From assembly GCA_000328365.1 (NCBI GenBank), contig KB292570.1, forward strand, positions 69,717 through 133,716: a DNA stretch of 64,000 bases, given 5' to 3'. The notes under the pieces were generated by a model. The model saw nothing but the letters and a program-made list of their open reading frames with translations, did no database searches and had not been told where the DNA came from. Positions 1 to 13,900 of the stretch are shown here, piece after piece. Every line of letters begins with the position of its first letter. Position 1 is the stretch's first letter. The DNA is from Capitella teleta (Eukaryota; Annelida; Polychaeta; Capitellidae). The translations under genes were made by a program, and so were the position numbers.

Positions 1-1129
1 TAGCTGCTGATAGCGTCCTTAGCTTGGGATGTACATTTTCTGCTTTTTTCTCTGCTTCTCGGCAATGCCATCACATTCGCTAGAAGCACGGATATGGATT
101 GTTGAATCCTACTTTAGGAATCGTCACCCAGAGAGAGTTCGGGAAGAATGGATTGCCAAATTTAACTCAGCCCCACCATCTCGGAAGACAATATATCGTT
201 TGGTACGCAAATTCAGAGATACAGGAAACATCGAGGATGCTCATCGTTCGGGCAGACCAGCGACCAACAAAACCAGAGAAAACCAACTCAGTCTTGCACT
301 CGCATTCATAGAGAGCCCACGAAGATCAAGTAGGAAGGCCTCGCTTGCGCTGGACATCAGTCAAACTTCTCTTCTGCGGATAATGCATGGGATTGGATTA
401 AAGGCATATCGACCCCGTTACAAGCGCTCATCCGTGACGACAAGGAGCGCCGACTGCAGTTTCCCTCTCTCCAGTTGGACCAAATGAATCACCAACCAGG
501 CCTGCTCGATCATATCATCTGGTCAGACGAGGCTTCATTCAAGCTAAACGGGAGGATCAATACGCACACTGCGTATTATTGGGCAACAGAAAACCCTCAT
601 CTCTTTGAAACAAGTGAGCTGAACCAGCCCAGACTGACTGTGTGGGGTCATCGGCCGTGTCTTCTTCAACACGACTGTGAACCATGAAAACTACCTGCAG
701 ATGCTGCAATAAACTGTGGTGCCTGTGATAAGGCAGCGTGCGGATGCAGAAAGTGTGCTATTCCAGCAGGACGGAGCCCCGCCCCATTTCGCTCTTACCG
801 TGCGCCGGTACCTGGACTCATCATTCCCTCAAGGCTGGATTGGGCGTGCCGGGCCCATTGAGTGGCCACCCCGATCACAGGACATAACCCCCATGGACTT
901 TTTTTTCTGTGGAGTGGTGAAGAATGAAGTCTTCAGGAGGAAGCCCCGCACCCTTGAAGAGATGCGTGATTACATAGCAGAAGCATTTGTTGTAACTGGC
1001 AACAATGTGGACTTGTGCGCTCGTGTGTGCAAATCAGTGCGGAGGAGGTTGGAGTGCTGCTGCAACATGACGGAGGAATATACTGGATTTGGTCAACACA
1101 GGTTTATACGTTATGATTGCTGTCTCTGA
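1..1129 (+). pseudogene. Tc1/mariner-superfamily transposase, DD41D type, broken
   Basis: A DNA transposon coding region entering from beyond the left edge. The first segment (29-487) holds a helix-turn-helix DNA-binding region ending in a GRP-like hinge (SGRPAT). The DDE core follows in other frames: WSDEASF near 520-540, QQDGAPPH near 766-789 and ITPMDFF near 886-906. Counting residues between the second and third Asp gives 41, the spacing of DD41D families such as rosa/Visitor rather than classic mariner (DD34D) or Tc1 (DD34E). The catalytic Asp residues are all present, but the reading frame is interrupted at least twice (a shift around 425-475 and a frame change plus stop between about 640 and 715), so this copy cannot encode an intact enzyme. 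No terminal inverted repeat was found to the right, and the left end is outside the window. Confidence 0.85.
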
Positions 1130-2430
1130 CACCGCGCCACTTCGAAAACCTTGGGCCGTTATGATGGCGATAGCATTGTGTTTGTTCTAATCTGGTGCAT
1201 CTATTTGTAGGCCTAGAATTTCTGCGTATGTAACGCGTTCATCGATGAGGCCAGGAGAAGGAAAAATTAAAATTAAATCACAGGATAAGAAATTAAGAAG
1301 GACGACCACAATTAGGCAAAAAGTTGGTTGATTTATTCAACAGCCAAAGAAAAAAACCAGATGAGTGAAACAGTTTATAAAATATAAAATATGAGTGAAT
1401 TAAAATGCTTATGAGAAGAGAGCGAGAGAGAGGGGAGAGAGCCGAATTTCATGAGGTCAGATGAGAACTCAGATGGATAAGATTAACCCATCTAGTTAAT
1501 TAAAATAAATATGGTATGCATATTGATGTACAACACAGAAAAACTGTACATAACAATAAACATAATTAAATGTATGTTGTATAACTATTATTTCCATAAC
1601 AAGAGCAGCAAATACAGAGGAAGCCTTTATTGAATCACACATTTTTAAATTAATGTAAAATATGACAAGATCATTAGATGCATATTGCAAAGAAGACATC
1701 ACCAAGATGAGTGAAGTAGGGGTCAAGGGTCAAGCGACGGACATGGTGTATAATAAATCGTACACACAAGAGATCAGTATATTCATGCAAGGACGGAAAA
1801 GATTCTTCAGAATGGACGTGATATGCAGGACAGGATGAAGCACAATGTTTCATTGGATAATTGGATGATCGTTAATTCAACTTGAGGATTTGTTAAAAAA
1901 AAAAAACTAACAATTTTAAAGAGGCTAATGATGGCTAACGATTACACTAATGTAGAGGCAATCTTAATTGGCATAGAATTTAATTACTAATGAGGAAAAA
2001 AACTAAATTGAAGTTCAAGTGCCTGAATTTTGAAGATTAGAATTACAATGACAACTGATATTTATAAATAAATAATACAGTAATATAGTTTAAACAAAAA
2101 GGGATTGGACTACCCGAAGCAATAATAGTTATTGATTTAATATTGATCATACAAAACCAGGTCGTAACAAAGTAAAAACTATAAAACAAAAATCCTGCAG
2201 AATGTTGATTTGTAAACATGCATGAGGAGAAGTGTGAGTTAAGATATAGTGACTAGATGAGTGGTAAATAACTATATAAAATGTATGATAACATTCACAT
2301 TTCTTTCTACATAGAATTTTTTTATTCTTTTTTTTTTTTTTTTTTTTTGTAACAAAAATAAGGTGAGAAACGAGTCGGCTGCTCTATCAATTGAAGTTAA
2401 TTATTGGTTAAATCAAATTGCTTCCTCCTC
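1130..2430. other. Non-coding spacer / probable 3' UTR of the PDZ gene
   Basis: AT-rich sequence with no convincing coding frame. It lies just downstream of the minus-strand stop codon at 2431, so part of it is probably the 3' UTR of that gene. TTTATT strings on the plus strand (AATAAA on the minus strand), for example near 1329 and 1624, are possible polyadenylation signals. A poly(T) tract lies at about 2329-2348. A short direct duplication (AAATCAAATTGCTTCCT) flanks the stop codon at about 2410-2450. Confidence 0.5.
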
Positions 2431-5400
2431 TTAAATCAAATTGCTTCCTTGTCTGGCAGCGTAAGGAAGAAGGCGCAGTACCACCTTATTTCCATTTCCT
2501 AGCAGATCATAGACACCTTCGAGAGCCATGTCGACCACTTTGCGGCCATTAATTTCCAAGATTTCATCTCCAACGGTCATAATTCCAGCAAAGAAATGTT
2601 CGGGCAGAGCATCACTTATTCTTGATACAAAGAACCCTGTAAAGAGAGTTGATGAAACTTCTGCTTTGCGTACTTCCGTTCAGATGCAAACTCACCATGC
2701 TTATACTGGGCATTGCCTTTTGCCACATAGAAACCCATGGGACCATCTTTCGGCCGTGCTAGCTCTATTATCTGTGTGCCATCTTCATTTACATGCATAA
2801 GCTTTCCGATCGATCTAACATGCTGTGGCGTTTGATTTGGGTCAGAGTTCAAATCCTGTTTAGTTAGGCTTCGTTTCGATGCACGGAATGAACTTTGAGA
2901 GCTTCCCAAAGGCGGTTTCCTGCAAACAAAAAGAGAAACCTGGAAATTATGAAGCCACAGATATTGATTCATTTACTTGGCGTCATTGCTTTTATCCTTG
3001 GAACCACGTTTTCCTTTGAATATTTTCGTCAGTGACTGTAACGAGGAACTTTTCTTCATTTTTCCGGAGGTCTTTTTCGCTTTGCCGTTCTCCTCAACCT
3101 CCCTGTCCACTTTTTCTGTACTAATGGCCCTGCGTAGGTTGCCCATCTTCTCTTTCGCGTTGCTACGCCAGTTGCCAAATTGCTCTTTCAAAGATGTTCG
3201 CGATCCGCTCAAATCCTTGCTTTTCTGTAGATTGCTGTCAATTGAGAAATTCATAAGTTGTCCTGACCGACACTTAATTAGGTCTCACCTTGGTTCGGCA
3301 GTTATCTCCTGAGAGTCGTTAGCTGCGAACAAAGTAGAGGAAGGCACTTTGGGAGGTTTGGTCAAGTAATCCATGTCATCAAAGGAATCGTCGTCATCTG
3401 CATAAGACGAGTCCTTCAGGATGGTGCTGTTGGCTAAGAGTGCAACAGAAAACAATATGTCCAGAATTAGTGTTGAAAAGATATGATGCAGTGCCTTGGA
3501 TAGGAGAGGCCAGAAATTGCAAAAAACAAACACAACGTAACATCAGGTGAATCTAGCTTAATCACAACCAATTCTAGTAGAGTTCAACTATATCATTTTC
3601 AGTAGATTCAACTGTTTCTTAGAATTTGATCAACTCTACTATTTTTAGTAGGTACAACATGTACATGTGGACAAATTCAGTAACCACCCAAAAAGAAACA
3701 CATTTACAACAATTCAATTGAGTGATGGTTGCACTCACCAAAGTCCGTATCATAAAATGACTCATCGTCTTCATTTCCCTGTGAGCTTCCTTCATCCACG
3801 GACGCGGATTCTATGACACTGCTTCGTCTTTTCGGTCGAGCGTTAACCGTAGCGAAGCTCCTGACGCTCACTGGAGAAGCGGAGGGTGTCATCATCGGAC
3901 TCACCAAGTGCTCCTCCTTGCTGGGCGTGTACTTTCCTTTGCTTCGTTTCCACGGCAATAAGGATTTCTTCTTCTCCTTCTTAGCCTTCCGTCCTCCATC
4001 GATATTCGCAGAATAGAATGAAACTTGGCTGGTGTTGTCTGCATCCTGGCGACTGAGTGACGGTTTTGGCAGCGGGGGTTTGGGGCTGAGCACTAGCGTG
4101 GCTTTGGCATTTTTCCTGCGTGTGCTGGCGGTCAGCGTTTCAATGGGGCCGTTTGGCTTGAAGGTGGACATGCGGTTGCCTTGCATGGTGCCCTGACTGC
4201 TGCTACTCTCATCGTCAGCAATGTATCTCTCAGATGTGTTAAGCGGGTCAACTTGGTCATCTGCAAACTTCACTTTATCTCGCGATGATCTCAGATCTTC
4301 TGATTCTTCTAACAGTTCAAGACTTGAGTGGACACGAGGAGCTCTGAGGTTGAACGAGGTGAGGCAAAGGAGAAGTGAGAGCAAGGACTCACCCTTCCGC
4401 AGATATGGCACTGAGTTCATTCTTGATAATTAATATGTGATCTTCCATTACGTTGTGCCTGAAGGGTACAATTGGTCATACACAAATCTAGTTCATAATT
4501 TTGACGGAATATAAAGTGAAATTTTACAGGTGCAAAATGGAAAATTTTTTGCTGCAAATTAATGACCCAGCCCTGGCAATGATGGCCAAATCATAGAGAT
4601 CTGACAGTAACATGATAATATTTCTACTAACTTGTCGTTGACACTTGACTCCACAGACGGCTGATTTGCCCAATGAGCAGCAGCTATCCCAGAATCCCCA
4701 TCAGATTCAGGCACTGAAATGGAGAAGAAATATTATAGAGGAGAGAGTGCGAATGGTGATTCACCACTCATGGATCTGATGCCACTGGCTCCAGATGCAT
4801 TCGGCACTTTTGCTCTAGCTGACTTCAATTTGGGCGTCCGGCTCCTTGGAGGACGATCTTTGGCGGGCATCACTGATCGGTTCTGCTGCCGAGACAAGCG
4901 ATTGACCTCATCTTGCTTGTCAGACGTAGGACTCGACTGTAAAGACGCCGAGTCCATATCAACGGCACTGTCATGAGATGAGTCCGGACTGGCAAATCGC
5001 CGGTTCCTGGATTGATACATGTGCGTCTTAGCCTCAAACTGAATATCATCCTCGTCTTTCGGAATAAGCACAGGAGCGTTTGAAGGAACTATATCCACTG
5101 AAGCGGCATCAGGAACACTTGCACTACGAGAGTGAATCCCCCGTGATTTCTGAAACCTCTGGCGATGAAACGGAGATTTTCCGGGGACCATAACTTTCTT
5201 CCACTGATCCTGGTTCTGCTGTAAGCGCTCCTTTAGTGACAACATTGAATCTGTCCGTTTGAAAGCGGGTGACGATGACAAGTCAGCGTTTAGTGACACA
5301 GTGCTGCCGTGATGACTCTGCGACTGCAGTCGCTTTGATGACCCACTTATGGGATGGTCAAGCAATTTGTTCGGCTTCGGAGCAAGTGCAGGCTTACTCT

Positions 5401-8400
5401 TGGGTTTCCTCGTACTGCCCACGACATCAGCGTCAGGTTCTGACAACAGCGAGCTGAGACTGGCGCGACGGATGAACGCTTTTGGGTACTTCTTGCGTAG
5501 AGCATTGTAGAACGGAGTGTCTAGACGTGGGTGACTTGAGGCAGGAATCTCAAACTCTATGCTTTTGTCGTCAGAATTCAAGAGAGTCGTTAGTGTTTGA
5601 TGGTCAAGGTTCAGACAGAAACTGCGATCCAATTGACTTGTCTGAAGAAAAAGAAAAATATTGTATCTGTAAATTATAGTAATTAATGCAAACTAATGCA
5701 CCTTAGTCAGAAGAAAATATGTAACTCAACACGTACACAGCATGCGCCTGTTCAACTCTGCGCATTGATTTTTCTTGCGACTAATTCGAATTTCCGGAAC
5801 TGATCAAGATTTTTTCAAAAATTGGCATAACATGTGAAATTAAGAGCAACATACAAGTCTTTGTGAAAGCAAACTTCCACCTGAAGCAAAGAAAAACCCA
5901 GATGACTGTCACTATTGACATATCTGTCTGCCAGTGTCTGGTGCGTGTTTCCTGCTCATGGGATCTGATTTCGCCAGAAGGCAAAAAGAGGAAGAGAATA
6001 ATGCCAGCAAGAAATGCGAATCATTGCGTCCTCAAGAGAGGCATCAATAGATCTGCCACGGGTAATCCTCGATCTGTTAAGCTGTAAAGATCAATTGAGT
6101 TGGTCTAACCATCAAATGCGATTATGTAAGAATTTTCATGAATGCAAAGAAATGACACAGATGAATAGATAGGCAGAAATGATGACGATCCAATACGAAG
6201 AAAGGTATCATATTATGTCCATAACGTACGGGGACATTGGACACCTGGATGGTGGGAAGTAGCAACGATCTTTTATTGGTTTAATAATTAGTTAATCTGA
6301 GTTTGGTCTACAAGTATATTCTACATGGTGCATGAGTCTATTCTTCTTTCAAACCGTTTGAGATCAGGAATTGATTTTCTTTTGCAGCCAATCCGTGAAT
6401 CCTGGTTTATTATTTATAGTATATTTATTTATGGTTATTTATCATAAACATTTCGAGTAGTCCCGTGACAAAATGCCTTTGATAGACCATAAAATTAACT
6501 GCAACTATGCTCCAACGAGCACTTTACTCAGAAGCAATCGGACTTTTGAAAAGAAAAAGCATTCTGGGAAGGCTGAATTCATTATTGCTGAAGGGTAGTA
6601 TCCAGAAGCCTGCTGGAGCATGGAGTTGATCCAAGAGCCACAAATCACCAAATTGAATACAGTCCTATCAACCACACAACAAATGCGTCATCGAGCAGAA
6701 AACAACAGATCTACCGTTGATAGAACCCGTTCTGGATGCCTGAAAGTGAGAGTAAACTGAGACGACTGACAAATCCGGCGAGCTACAGGTTAGGACTGGT
6801 TCAAGACAGCCATATGTAAGGGATATGCGACAGGGGAGGAATGCCTTTTTATATCGGGTCAGGTAGGGAAGATAGGGGCTCAGATCCCCATAAAAAAAAA
6901 CCCCACCAAATTCGGGTTACGAATATCCGGAGATCCGACTATTAGAGCAAAATTATGCTCACCCATACATTGCTATGGTCATCACAGACTTCTTGAGGAA
7001 GGAAAAGGAACTCAGGGCATTGCCAGGGTTGGCACACTCCCCAATTTGTCACCAAATAAACATTTATGGGATAAACTGAAGTCAGTAATTCCTCACCGTA
7101 TCCCGTCTCTCCACAATAGCAGAGAGCTGTAACAACATCCCGCAGGGCAGGGTCGAGAGTCTCATCGAGAAATTTGACCGAAAAATCCTCTCATGTGTTA
7201 TTGGCGTGTGAGACAGAGTACAGGGAATATCTTACCATAAAAATTGAATATCTTTACTGTGACCCCTTGTCGATTGTTGTCTATGCAATGCGTATACCCG
7301 GAATGCGGTGTTGGCATAACCGATGGTTGGTATGGAGTTGCGTTTCTGTTGCACCCAAGTATAGCTGCCCCGATTCTTATAGCTGTTCCTCTCATATGTT
7401 ACTTATAATTGTATATTATAAGCAATACAAACAAATCAATGTTGACGAGAAAAATCAATTAGTTTTATAAGATTTCAAACCAAAGAGCAGTTATCAATGG
7501 AAAGTGTTCACTCAATGGAAATCCCTTGGACAAAATTGGTTTATTATTACTAACCCTCTAAATCAATTATATGTTAAATCAATTGAGGCATTAAAACCGA
7601 CCAAGAAATCCCCCCCCCCCAAAAAAAAAAAAAATGAAAAAAAAAAAAAAAATAAAAGATAAAAAAGAAAGAGATTGATTTCTGAGAAACAATTCATTGA
7701 CATGAATAAGCTGCGAAGGATAAACATCTGTAAACTGCGTCGCCGATCAATTCACCTGGCATAAAAAAAAAGGCCCAGATCGATATTTATTATTGATTGT
7801 TCCAAAATCAATAATGCAGGAATGCGCTCTATGAAGGGGATTCCCTGCAGCAGGCGAGTGACAAGGTCATCAATATTGTAACAGTGAGGCGAAATTGAAC
7901 CTTACATAATAATGACCTTTCACCACGGAAATATTTCATCTTGCGTACATACCAGAAACAGTGATCTGCCACTCTGGAGCGATTCGTGATCAAATATTGT
8001 TTTCCTTAAATAAATATGTTTGTGATTCGTGTTTTCATTTTTGAGAGCTGATTCATAATTTGCATAATTGATTCATAATTTGCAGTTTGTACTTTTTTGG
8101 AAAATCCTCCTCTACTTGTGTAGTAGTTAGTTGATCATTACAAAACTTCCACTTATATTGTGAATCCTAAATGCAAGAGAAAACAAATGATCTCGTACTC
8201 TCGGTATTACTCCTACTTCTCAATCGAAATAAAGCTTTCCATTCATACAATGTTCCAATAGAAATAACGAGAAAAAGTGACTCTCAATATTTAGAAAGGA
8301 ACATGAGCTCTCGGATCAATGCAAGTGAGCACACTGAGCAAACTCACTGAGACTCAAAGAAGTCATTCGAGATCAAAGATCAAGATTCATGCAAACGATA

Positions 8401-10211
8401 AACAGAATCAGCGAGTATCAGACGTCCAGGTCATTTAGCAGTTGCATAATGCATCGCAGAACACACAAACCTCATTAATCAACACATCTTACAACACTGT
8501 TGCATATGAAGGACACACTGTATAGGAGGAAGCTTACTTATAGGCAGAAGGGTATCTTTCTACTTGAGTTCTATAAAAACATAGCCCCCCCCCCTTCCAA
8601 GGGGATTACCTTGATCCTCACAGGAATTTTCAAGAGTGTGCGAAGATTTTCAATGTTAATTCAATGAACAATGCCTGGAGTAAGCTGTGAGAATCGAGGG
8701 CAAGTTTTGTTTAGATAATCTTGCTTTTGAGAAAAATGGTCACTAAAATCATAGATATGGAGACCATAATAGTATGTTCTGTAAACCAGATAAGTCTATG
8801 GGGTATATCTCCTCATTCTCCTCATTATGATTAATGAAGAAATAATAACTGGAGCTAAAACACCTTCACTGTAGGTATCATTTGTAGGATTAACACATGA
8901 AACACAATCTCTCCACATTCATAAAAGCTCATAAAACGTTATCAAATTGGTCCTCTCAAGACATGAACGCTGACATGCTCTAATTCGAACCACCCAGATT
9001 GTTCAATTCAGGATAAATAGTGCGATGTACCTAGCAGGTCAATACCTGAATAAATTATGGCCTCATCTTTATTCGTATCAGAGCCCTCTTCATTCAATTC
9101 TTACAAGGAGAAACATCTTCAGAAAATTTATCACATGCAAACATTTGTACATAATATATACTCTGTACAATGTACATACATTACTGGCCTTCTACCTGGC
9201 ATAACAAAGACAAATGTTCCAACTTCAGCATGCCAAACTTCAATTTAATTCCGTATGCATACAACTTCTGAACGAGGGCATTCGAAATTGCGTACTTAAC
9301 AAAAAGAAGGAGCATGAGTCATGAATAATGATTTAAGTTAATGTTATCAAGTGCATCCACAAAACATGTACATCTTCACATCAGGACAAAGTGAAATGGG
9401 CAGCTATCATGGTAGAGATATCCATAATTGTATTGTGGAGGCTCAATTGCGATTGAGCTCTTGCACAGCCCTCTCTGATAATTAAGGGCCAACGAGAAGA
9501 GGAAGCGAGGACCTGGGTCTCCCTGAATATTATAGACAAACGCCACTGGGCCCAGTTAAGCCTAGAAATGCATCCACCTGTTGGGTGACTAGCTGACAGT
9601 CGGCACAATGCATGTTTTTTTTTACCTGTTTTTCCTTCTTAATCAATTATATATCCATTGTGTTTGATTACAATTGATTTCTTATAAGAGTTTTTAGCCA
9701 TATAATCAAATATAATATCGGATTTAAATTGAACAAAAATATAACTTGAGTTATAATCATGGCATCCAGGTGATTCAAGGCAACATTGAACATGTACCGG
9801 TATGTACGGCTATATGCCATGAACGGAAATTAATAACTAAATTCAAATTGACAATTAAACATTAAATATCTTTAAACTTTCTTTTTAGTTTTTCCCTGTG
9901 ACCTAATCATGATAATGAGCCTGTGTCATTTCATAAGTTCATAAAATTTGTAATATTATATTTTAAATAATTATATGCATCCGAATTAAATCAATAAAAG
10001 CTCCACCCACCAGTTGTTCATTCGCTAACTGTGCGACCTGGGATCTCCTTCCAGAGGCCGGACTGTCGTTGGTCGGAGTCTTCCCATTCATCAAATGAGA
10101 TCCCATGGACATCACTAATCGTTCGATCGGAACAGTGTCTTCACTGTGGGATTTGCCAAACGTCGAGAAACGCCTTTTTCCTCCCGTATCCTGATATAAA
10201 GCGGTATCCAT
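2431..10211 (-). CDS. PDZ-domain protein, large disordered N-terminus (KIAA1614-like?)
   Basis: Nine coding exons on the minus strand: 10211-10011, 5641-4765, 4713-4632, 4458-4393, 4343-3739, 3433-3289, 3234-2977, 2919-2696 and 2636-2431. All phases join, giving 887 aa. Residues up to about 750 are Ser/Pro/basic-rich and probably disordered, with KKEKKK and SKPALAPKP patches. The C-terminal about 120 residues are one PDZ domain: loop GPMGFYV, then VSRISDALPEHFF, VGDEILEINGRKV and KVVLRLLPY, ending at QGSNLI. PDZ domains bind C-terminal peptides, so a scaffold role is likely. The single C-terminal PDZ behind a long disordered region recalls vertebrate KIAA1614, but that is from memory. The first exon is inferred from an ATG and phase-0 donor 4.4 kb upstream; the intron of about 55 bp at 3235-3288 is the shortest and least certain. 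Confidence 0.8.
6480..7235 (+). pseudogene. Tc1-like transposase relic in intron 1 of the PDZ gene
   Basis: Recognisable only in patches. Around 7045-7080 the sequence encodes SPNKHLWDKLKSV, matching the Tc1 signature SPDLNPIEHLWD. It is followed near 7118-7200 by WNNIPQGRVESLIEKF in disrupted frames, the usual Tc1 C-terminal motif (WNNIPQ.RI..LI.SM). Near 6700-6750 a TVDRTRSG segment resembles the GRPR-type hinge. Several frame breaks and stops make it an old, inactive copy. Ends and inverted repeats were not resolved. Confidence 0.6.
7611..7656 (+). repeat. Low-complexity poly(C)/poly(A) tract
   Basis: A run of C followed by A-rich sequence with single interruptions; a likely assembly-fragile site. 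Confidence 0.8.
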
Positions 10212-10935
10212 GGCGAACTAATGCGCGGTATTCACTAATTTTAGTGAATTTCTGCTCTGACAGATCACAAGAAATTTGGAAAGCTTCGCTGGGTTGTCTG
10301 GTGTGTACGCAGGTAGCGATGACGTCACGCATTCAAGTGTACTCATAAGTGCGTTATGATTACGATTGGCACTTCAATAGTGCGTTATGAAATCAATACG
10401 TATTGCCTGAATCTCGATGAGTGCATAGGCTCAGCATGAATAAGGCCATCATAAGGAATAAGGAACACGCATGGAAAAAGAAGCAAGACTAATAGACCAG
10501 ACAAAGTTAAATACTGAATCAACTGACTGACACGAGAACTTTTCCACAGTGAAATTTTGATACATTATGTGATGGGAGTGATGGGGCAAAAGATCGATTG
10601 CAATATTCAGCGACTGAGCTGCACGAATACCACGAATGACAAAACTAAAAACAAACATATCCAATGAACAATATACACTTTAATCAATAAGAGGGTACAT
10701 TACATTGAGTCGGAATAAAATCCACAAGAAGAAGGAGAAATCAAGCATGCAATAATCCATGAGGCCAAAAAAAATTCATTAATTCATTTGAGAAAAAAAA
10801 AAACATAAAAAAAAAAAACACATAGAAAAAATAAATTGGGCGTAGAAAAGCGACCATATTTGATTATTACAAAAAAACTCAGCAGAAATATAAATCGAAA
10901 AGAGGAATGTCTTCTATCATTTTAAATAAGCCAAA
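10212..10935. other. Spacer between the PDZ gene and the Polycomb-like gene
   Basis: Two same-strand genes are separated by about 0.7 kb. The right part, AT- and A-rich (10740-10830), probably includes the Polycomb-like 3' UTR. The left part holds the PDZ gene promoter. A short motif GTGCGTTATGA occurs twice at about 10349-10390. Confidence 0.5.
10312..10332. promoter_or_regulatory. Palindromic CRE-type site upstream of the PDZ gene start
   Basis: TGACGTCA at 10320-10327 lies about 110 bp upstream of the inferred start codon at 10211 on the minus strand. This perfect palindrome is the CREB/ATF consensus and is common in core promoters. It supports a promoter here and hence the distal first exon, but no TATA box or initiator was identified. 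Confidence 0.4.
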
Positions 10936-13900
10936 TCACTCCCCCACACTCCACTCCAACAAATACTGTTTCGTTCCATTTTTCAGAGATCGGCAGGCAG
11001 TTATGTCAAAATGTTGCTGAACTGGATTTCTTGCTCGCTTCTTGCTGTGAGCGGCTGGAGCAGAAAATCCGTTGAGTTTGTTTTCAAAGTCAATTCCAAA
11101 GATCTGCTGCTGCATGGCGCTGATTCTGGCTTCATGCTTCTGAAGCTGCTCTGAACACTCGAGGGGAGTGAGGAAGGGATGCGGAACTCCATCAAAATCA
11201 CTTCGACGAGGAACGCGATCGCTGATGGTGAACGCCTCGACGTCCTCCAAGGGCACGGGGGAGGAGGGACGAGAGGAGGGACTGGGGGAGGGCTCAATGG
11301 CTTCCTCAACCTGCAAACAAACAAACAGTGTGCAATCCCTCGAGTTCATTGGTGGGACTCACTTTTGATTCCTGATTTTCATTTTCAACTTTTCTGCGTT
11401 TGGTCGGAGGTTTGCTGCTTGGATCTCTTTCAGGAGCTTTGCGTTTGAAAAATTGCTGCCTGCGATGATCAGATAGGAAGAGGAAGCGTCAATAACACAG
11501 AGAAAATATCCTCGCAATTGTTATTAATAATTCCCAAAAACACTAAATGGCATGCATTCTTTATGATTAGGGATGCATGGAGTTCTGGGTTCCCACTCTG
11601 GCTGCCCAGAATCTGGGTCATTTTCCGGAGTTGCGGCAAACGTCGCCTATGGTCTGTGAACTCGGTGCCAGATTTTGTGCTCACAAGAAACAAAAATTGT
11701 ATCATCGAGTGTAAGAGCAAGACATTACGCAACACCTGATGCGGGCGAAGGCGCGTCAGGAGGAAACAAAATAATAAGGACAGTTAAAGTTAAAGCGACC
11801 GGCACAACTCAGAAACTTTGAGTTTTGTTCCTTCAATTGATTGCGTAATCACTCTGATCTCATAATTGGCTGGTTATCACAGCATTCATGGCTTTTTAAA
11901 GAGGCACTCAAGTGGGAAGGGGTTGATCACTTGTTTAATGAGTAGCAACACACGGTAGGAGTCGGCTACCTGAAATAAACATTGCATGGCTACGGTGCCT
12001 CCATCCTCGTACGTAGGGGCTTCGGTGGTGTAACGTTAACTCTTGTCAGCATGTATGCACTGTTCGCCAGTGCTTGTTCGGTGTGCACACTGCACAGTGC
12101 TCAGATATAATTTGAAATGAAATCCAATTGCAGTTTACATCAGCTCATCTGGTTAACCATTGTGAATAGCCAAATATCATTGTCCATTTACGGACAACCC
12201 TTAATCCGCTCAAAATTCTTCAGTTTACTATAATCATTTAGTATCAGTGATCAATAAAAAATGCGTCAGTGAAAAATATCCTTGTTATTCCTGCTGATTC
12301 ATCCGATTAAGTTATGAGACCACCATTAGCATTATGCATTTTAATTTTATAATTTGATGACAGGTGTTCAGGGCCAGAGTGTTAGCTTCTACCAATTTTT
12401 AATTTATTTTTATTTTATTTTTTCTAAACAGGACTCTCATTCCGGCTTCCTGCAAATGCTAAGTTCCGTGCATCCCCATTTATGATGTTTATGAGTGAAA
12501 CAAATTTTTGATCAGTGAAATCATCAAAGTGCGGGGTGCAAAAAAAAGAGAAACAAGAACTGAACAAGGCAACATTTGATACCTGGCTCTCAACTGTAGA
12601 CACCTTTAAAGATCCACACAATAAAAAGCACACCCTGCACTCTTTGACCTCACCTGATAGAGCGCTGAATAATTCCGCCCGGCAGATATGACACCTGAAG
12701 ACTGTCGGCCATTCGCTCGGTTAAGGCACTCTTGGTCGGCACGCAGAAGTAAGGCCTGGGAGGGGCGCAAAACTCACGCAAGCCCCACCAGGAAAAACGC
12801 TTCTTAACTTCCATACCGTTTCTGAATCTTTGATAAGCGGAAAGAAAGTGAAAAGAACATTGAAACAAATTATGTAAATTTCACATAGGAAGAAATCAGA
12901 AGAAGAAAAATACGTACGTGGTAGAGTTTGAATGCAAGGATTCCAGTAATTTCTCTTTTCTTTTGTCAAGGTTGCATCGAGAATATTCCTGAGGAATAAA
13001 AAAAAGAGAATTAAAATCGAATAATTAAAATAAAATAAACAATGTGAATACCTGGCTGACATGAAGGTGCTTCCAGTTCTGATTGATCCATGGCATGATC
13101 TTTTCATCAATGTCATGGAAACGATGATAATCATCAATGCACAGGTTAAACATGGCCAAGTGCGCAAGGTGCGACCTAACGAGTCAAAAGGTCATAGGAA
13201 TCATTACCATGGTTACTTGAAACGAACCAGGTGAGCGGAAGAGAGCGCAGAAGCTGGTGGCCGTGATTGCATGACTTGCAAACAAACATGAAGAAGCGAT
13301 TGCCGCAGAAAAAGGGGCGTGGCATTCCCCAGATGCAACCTAACGAAAGAACGAGTGAGCGGAAGTCCAGAAGAACAGGCACGTACTCACGGCAGTGAAA
13401 CCACTTGCGGCAACGCTTGCACATCAGCATTTTGTCAAACCACCTAAAGAAAGAAAAAAAAAAAAAAAAACTCCTAGAGTTAAACGAGAACGGCATAAAG
13501 TGAACACAACCGACCTTTCGTAATCGCCACAGCTTGAGCAACTTTGGAAGAGATCCATCTGGCTTTCAGGACATTTCAAGCACTGTGTAAAACGAGACAA
13601 ATTTCAACCTCATTCCTCAAAAGTCAAAACTCACGTGTGAAGAAATTTTGCCAGCAGATTCCTCAGGAATATCTGCCTCCTCCTCCTCATCCTGTTCCTC
13701 CACCTCCCTCTTCCTGACTCGTCCTCCCTTCCTCGTTGCTTTAACCGCACGTCTGTTATCCGTCTCTTTCAAAGGAGCATCATCAACCGAGGGCGCAGGG
13801 GAGGGAGGGGCAGAGTGACGCAACCGCCTCTTAGCCACCGATTGCGTGGACACGTCGTGTAAGCACAAGCGACAGCTCCACGGGGTATCCAGCATGAGGG

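Larger units (their letters stand above)
5642..10010 (-). other. Intron 1 of the PDZ gene (about 4.4 kb)
   Basis: Donor at 10010 (CTG|GTGGGT) and acceptor at 5642 (TTCTTCAG|ACA), both phase 0. Apart from the Tc1 relic and a C8/A-rich tract at about 7611-7656 it holds no convincing coding sequence. Open frames here (for example 7174-7470, 9381-9608) lack homology and splice context and are taken as chance. Confidence 0.6.
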
